The translations under genes were made by a program, and so were the position numbers. DNA of 41,190 nucleotides from Fen-549 sp050011315. Lineage in GTDB: Bacteria > Actinomycetota > Thermoleophilia > Gaiellales > Gaiellaceae. Below the pieces are notes generated by a model. The model was given only the letters and a program-made list of their open reading frames with translations, was not told where the DNA came from and made no database searches. Below, in pieces: positions 38,505 through 41,190 of this stretch. The stretch is taken from the NCBI GenBank assembly GCA_050011315.1, contig JBEKJI010000019.1, forward strand, positions 1 through 41,190, in the 5' to 3' direction. Position 1 is the first letter of the stretch, and every line of letters begins with the position of its first letter.

Positions 38505-41190
38505 CTAGGGCAGTCCGACCACCCCGACCGGAGCCATGCTGATGCCTATCCCACCGTCTCCGAGCTCGCCATAGTAGTCCGTGCCCCAGCAATCGACGGC
38601 GCCGCCGCTGATGAGGGCGCAGGCGTATTCGCCGGCATCTTCGTTGTCTCCACCGGCGCTCAGCGCGATAACGTTCGAAAGCGAGCTGACCGGGGTCGGG
38701 TTGTCAGTCCCGCTCGTCGTTCCGTTCCCGAGCTGACCGTATCCGTTGCTGCCCCAGCACTTGACGGTGTTCCCGCTCATGAGGGCACAAGAGTTATAGG
38801 GGGCAGCGCTCACAGCGTTGACGCCCGTTTGCGGCGTGGTGCCGGCCGAGTAGACCTGCTCCGCGTAGAGGGAGTTAGTCTCGTCGCTGTGCCCGAGCTG
38901 GCCCTGGGCGTTGTAACCCCAGCAATCGGCCGTGCCGCCGCTGAGAACGGCGCAGGTGTGGAAAAAGGTGGCGCTCACGCTCACGACACCGTTGAGCGGT
39001 GTGCTGCTGTCCGTGTCGACCTCGACCGGGCTCGAGCTGTCGGCTGTGCTGCCGTTACCGAGCTGGCCGTAGTAGTTCCAGCCCCAGCACCAGACCGTGT
39101 TGTCGGTGGGGGGCGAGCTGCCCGCGACAACCGCGCAGGTGTGACTCTCGCCGGCACTGATGTCGGTCACACCGGTGAGACCGGTGATCGCCCCCGGGAA
39201 CCAGCTGTAGCCGTTGCCCCAGCAGTCGACCGCTCCCGAGATGAGCGCGCAGGTGTGATCGCCACCGGACGAGATCTTGGCGACCCCGGTGAGGGAACCG
39301 CTGCCGCCGACCCCCTCAACCTGGACCGGAGTCGTCCTGAGCGAATGCGAATCGCCGGTCGTGCCGTCGCCGAGCTGGCCGTACTCGTCGTCGCCCCAGC
39401 AGTAGGCCGCACCGCCCGAGACAAGCGCGCATGTGTGCTGTGCGCCGGCGCTCACCTGAGTGACGCCCGTGAGGAAGCCCGTGCCGCCGGCTCCCTCGAC
39501 CTGCACCGGGGTCGAGCTGTCGGTCGTCGTGCCGTTTCCGAGCTGGCCGTAGTCGTTACGGCCCCAGCACCAGACCGTGCCGCCCGAGCGAATGGCGCAG
39601 GCGTGCTCGGAACCGGAGCTCACGCCGGCGGCGTCCGCTATACCGCTGACGGAAATCGGGACCTCGCTGTGGCCGATCTTGCCGATGCCGAGCTGGCCGT
39701 CGAAGTTGCTGCCCCAGCACGTGACCGCGCCGGTGGAGAGAAGGGCACACGTCTGCTCGCCGCCACCATCCACCTCAGTGACGCTCGAGAGCGCGCCCGT
39801 CCCGCCCGTGCCCACGACCTGGACCGGGCTGGCGATCCCGGTCAAGGAGCCGTCGCCGAGCTGCCCGTTCGCGTTGTAGCCCCAGCACCTGGCCGTGTGA
39901 TCGGAGAGAACGGCACAGGTGTGCCATTCACCGACGCTCACCCGCTCGGCGTTCGTGAGCGTGCCTGTGCCCCCGACGCCCACGACCTGGACCGGAGTCG
40001 AGGTATCGCCGCCGCCGAGCGTGCCGTTTCCGAGCTGGCCGTCGTAGGAGTGGCCCCAGCACCAGACCGAGGTGTCTGTGAGACGGGCGCAGGTGTGGTA
40101 GTAACCGGCGCTCACCTGGTCGGCGGCACCGATGCCCGTGACCTGAACCGGGGTGTCACTGCCACTTCCCCCATTGGGACCGATCTGACCGTAGTAGTTG
40201 CTACCCCAGCACCACACCCCATGATCCGAGGAGAGAACGGCGCAGGTTTGCTCGTCACCGGCGGAGATATTTGCGACGCTCGCGAGGACGCCCGCACCGC
40301 CGGAGCCCACGACCTGGACGGGATAGTGCTTGTAGACGTTGTCGTTGTCGCCGAGCTGGCCGGCGCTGTCTTTCCCCCAGCACCAGGCGGATTGATCGGA
40401 GAGAAGGGCGCAGGTGTGGTACCTGCCGGCGCTCACCTTGGTCGCGTTCGCGAGGAAGCCCACGTTGCCCGGCCCGTGAACCTGGACCGGGAGCGGGTGG
40501 GGACCAGGGGTGTAGCCGTTGTTGCCGAGCTCGCCTTCGTCGTTGCTGCCCCAGCACCAGACCGAGCCGTCCGAGAGACGAGCGCAGGAGTGCTGTTCTC
40601 CCACGCTCACCTGGACGGCGTTCGTGAGGAAGCCCGTGCCGCCGGCGTCCTTGACCAGAACCGGGATCGGGCTGACGCTGGTGCTGTTGTTACCGAGCTG
40701 GCCGTAGTCGTTCCGACCCCAGCACGCCACCTTGCCGTTGGAAAGTACGGCGCAGCCGTGAGACTCGCCGACACTGACGTCCTTGGCGACCGCCGTCACC
40801 GGCAGCGTCTGGCTCGAGCTGGCGCTGGCCGTGCCATAGGAGTTGGTACCCGTGACCCGGGAGCGGATGGTCGAGTCGTCGTCGACGCCGGCGAGGGTGT
40901 AGCTGTTCGCCGTGGCGCCCGAGATGATCTGGCAGCTCGCGCCGGAGGCGTCGCAGCGGAGCCACTGATAGGTCAGACCCGGGGCGGGCGAGCCCGTCCA
41001 GGTACCGTCCGAGGTGCTGAGGGTCTGGCCGTCTCTGGCGGTGCCCGAGATCGCCGGCAGAGCGGTGCTCGCCGGCGGGAGGCCGGCGACGACGGCCGTC
41101 TGGCTCGAGGTTGCGCTGGCCGAGCCGTAGGCGTTCTTCGCCGTCACGACGACGCGAGCGGTCTTGCCGACGTCCGCGGCCTGGAGGGCG
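38505..41190 (-). CDS. Surface protein with Ig-like domains and 14 RCC1 repeats, N-terminally incomplete
   Basis: The reading frame is open to the right edge, so the start is outside the window. At the edge it reads LQAADVGKTARVVVTAKNAY, the end of one bacterial Ig-like domain; a full second one follows (DGQTLSTSDGTWTGSPAPGL ... SYTLAGVDDDSTIRSRVTG). The rest is RCC1 repeats of about 50-60 residues with a C-A-x-L element and a CWG-N-x-Y-G-Q-L-G element. I count 14 CWG motifs, enough for two seven-bladed propellers. One repeat (near 39190-39230) is degenerate, CWGNGYSWFPG. The Cys pairs in each blade probably form disulfides outside the cell. The ligand is unknown. Confidence 0.9.
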   Translation of the reverse strand, partial: ALQAADVGKTARVVVTAKNAYGSASATSSQTAVVAGLPPASTALPAISGTARDGQTLSTSDGTWTGSPAPGLTYQWLRCDASGASCQIISGATANSYTLAGVDDDSTIRSRVTGTNSYGTASASSSQTLPVTAVAKDVSVGESHGCAVLSNGKVACWGRNDYGQLGNNSTSVSPIPVLVKDAGGTGFLTNAVQVSVGEQHSCARLSDGSVWCWGSNDEGELGNNGYTPGPHPLPVQVHGPGNVGFLANATKVSAGRYHTCALLSDQSAWCWGKDSAGQLGDNDNVYKHYPVQVVGSGGAGVLASVANISAGDEQTCAVLSSDHGVWCWGSNYYGQIGPNGGSGSDTPVQVTGIGAADQVSAGYYHTCARLTDTSVWCWGHSYDGQLGNGTLGGGDTSTPVQVVGVGGTGTLTNAERVSVGEWHTCAVLSDHTARCWGYNANGQLGDGSLTGIASPVQVVGTGGTGALSSVTEVDGGGEQTCALLSTGAVTCWGSNFDGQLGIGKIGHSEVPISVSGIADAAGVSSGSEHACAIRSGGTVWCWGRNDYGQLGNGTTTDSSTPVQVEGAGGTGFLTGVTQVSAGAQHTCALVSGGAAYCWGDDEYGQLGDGTTGDSHSLRTTPVQVEGVGGSGSLTGVAKISSGGDHTCALISGAVDCWGNGYSWFPGAITGLTGVTDISAGESHTCAVVAGSSPPTDNTVWCWGWNYYGQLGNGSTADSSSPVEVDTDSSTPLNGVVSVSATFFHTCAVLSGGTADCWGYNAQGQLGHSDETNSLYAEQVYSAGTTPQTGVNAVSAAPYNSCALMSGNTVKCWGSNGYGQLGNGTTSGTDNPTPVSSLSNVIALSAGGDNEDAGEYACALISGGAVDCWGTDYYGELGDGGIGISMAPVGVVGLP

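Overview
This is a high-GC chromosomal window, most likely from an actinobacterium and, by inference, from the Thermoleophilia (Gaiellales/Solirubrobacterales type). The evidence is the gene order rplM-rpsI-glmM-glmS followed by acpS, a fused nnrE/nnrD gene and alr, together with many secreted repeat proteins (collagen-like, RCC1/Ig-like, PASTA, Asp-box) and frequent GTG/TTG starts with 4-base stop/start overlaps. I see no tRNA, rRNA, CRISPR array or transposase gene.

Layout. 1-1,772: the first codons of fabI, divergent from a three-gene redox operon (SDR, DF-type thioredoxin-fold protein, thioredoxin-like protein). 1,872-7,136: a long secreted propeller protein whose DNA looks less GC-rich than its surroundings, a methyltransferase and a cysteine-rich membrane protein. 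7,198-18,176: a long minus-strand block of core genes read from rplM through rpsI, glmM, glmS, a channel-like protein, a broken peroxiredoxin/winged-helix locus, a HAD hydrolase, acpS, nnrE/nnrD, alr and cca; a flavodoxin remnant lies between nnrD and alr. 18,484-21,147: a secreted subtilase with a PKD domain and a collagen-like protein. 21,190-23,840: a decayed accessory patch with two VOC (glyoxalase-fold) fragments, a broken potassium channel gene, an intact VOC gene and a VapBC-type toxin-antitoxin pair split by a 166-bp palindromic repeat. 24,070-28,402: guaB-guaA, with a 376-residue intein inside guaB. 28,592-33,248: a secreted propeller/PASTA protein, a glycosyltransferase, an HpcH/HpaI-type aldolase and a PfkB sugar kinase. 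33,355-37,461: a minus-strand run of roadblock-like protein, small membrane protein, pyrE, hup, pyrF, LysM protein and D-Ala-D-Ala carboxypeptidase. 37,547-41,190: a YihY/BrkB membrane protein and the C-terminal part of a 14-repeat RCC1 surface protein that runs off the window.

The core genes join up functionally. GlmS and GlmM make the amino-sugar precursor of peptidoglycan, Alr makes D-alanine, and the D-Ala-D-Ala carboxypeptidase trims the finished wall. GuaB/GuaA and PyrE/PyrF supply purines and pyrimidines. AcpS activates the acyl carrier protein used by the fatty-acid pathway to which FabI belongs.

The most notable observations are the LAGLIDADG intein in the IMP dehydrogenase active-site loop; the palindromic repeat inserted between vapB and vapC, which rewrites the antitoxin C-terminus; an autoregulatory-looking operator over an apparently leaderless vapB start; hairpin leaders with matching extended -10 promoters at rplM and guaB; a CRISPR-repeat-like stem-loop over the cca start codon; and several gene remnants (VOC, potassium channel, peroxiredoxin, flavodoxin).
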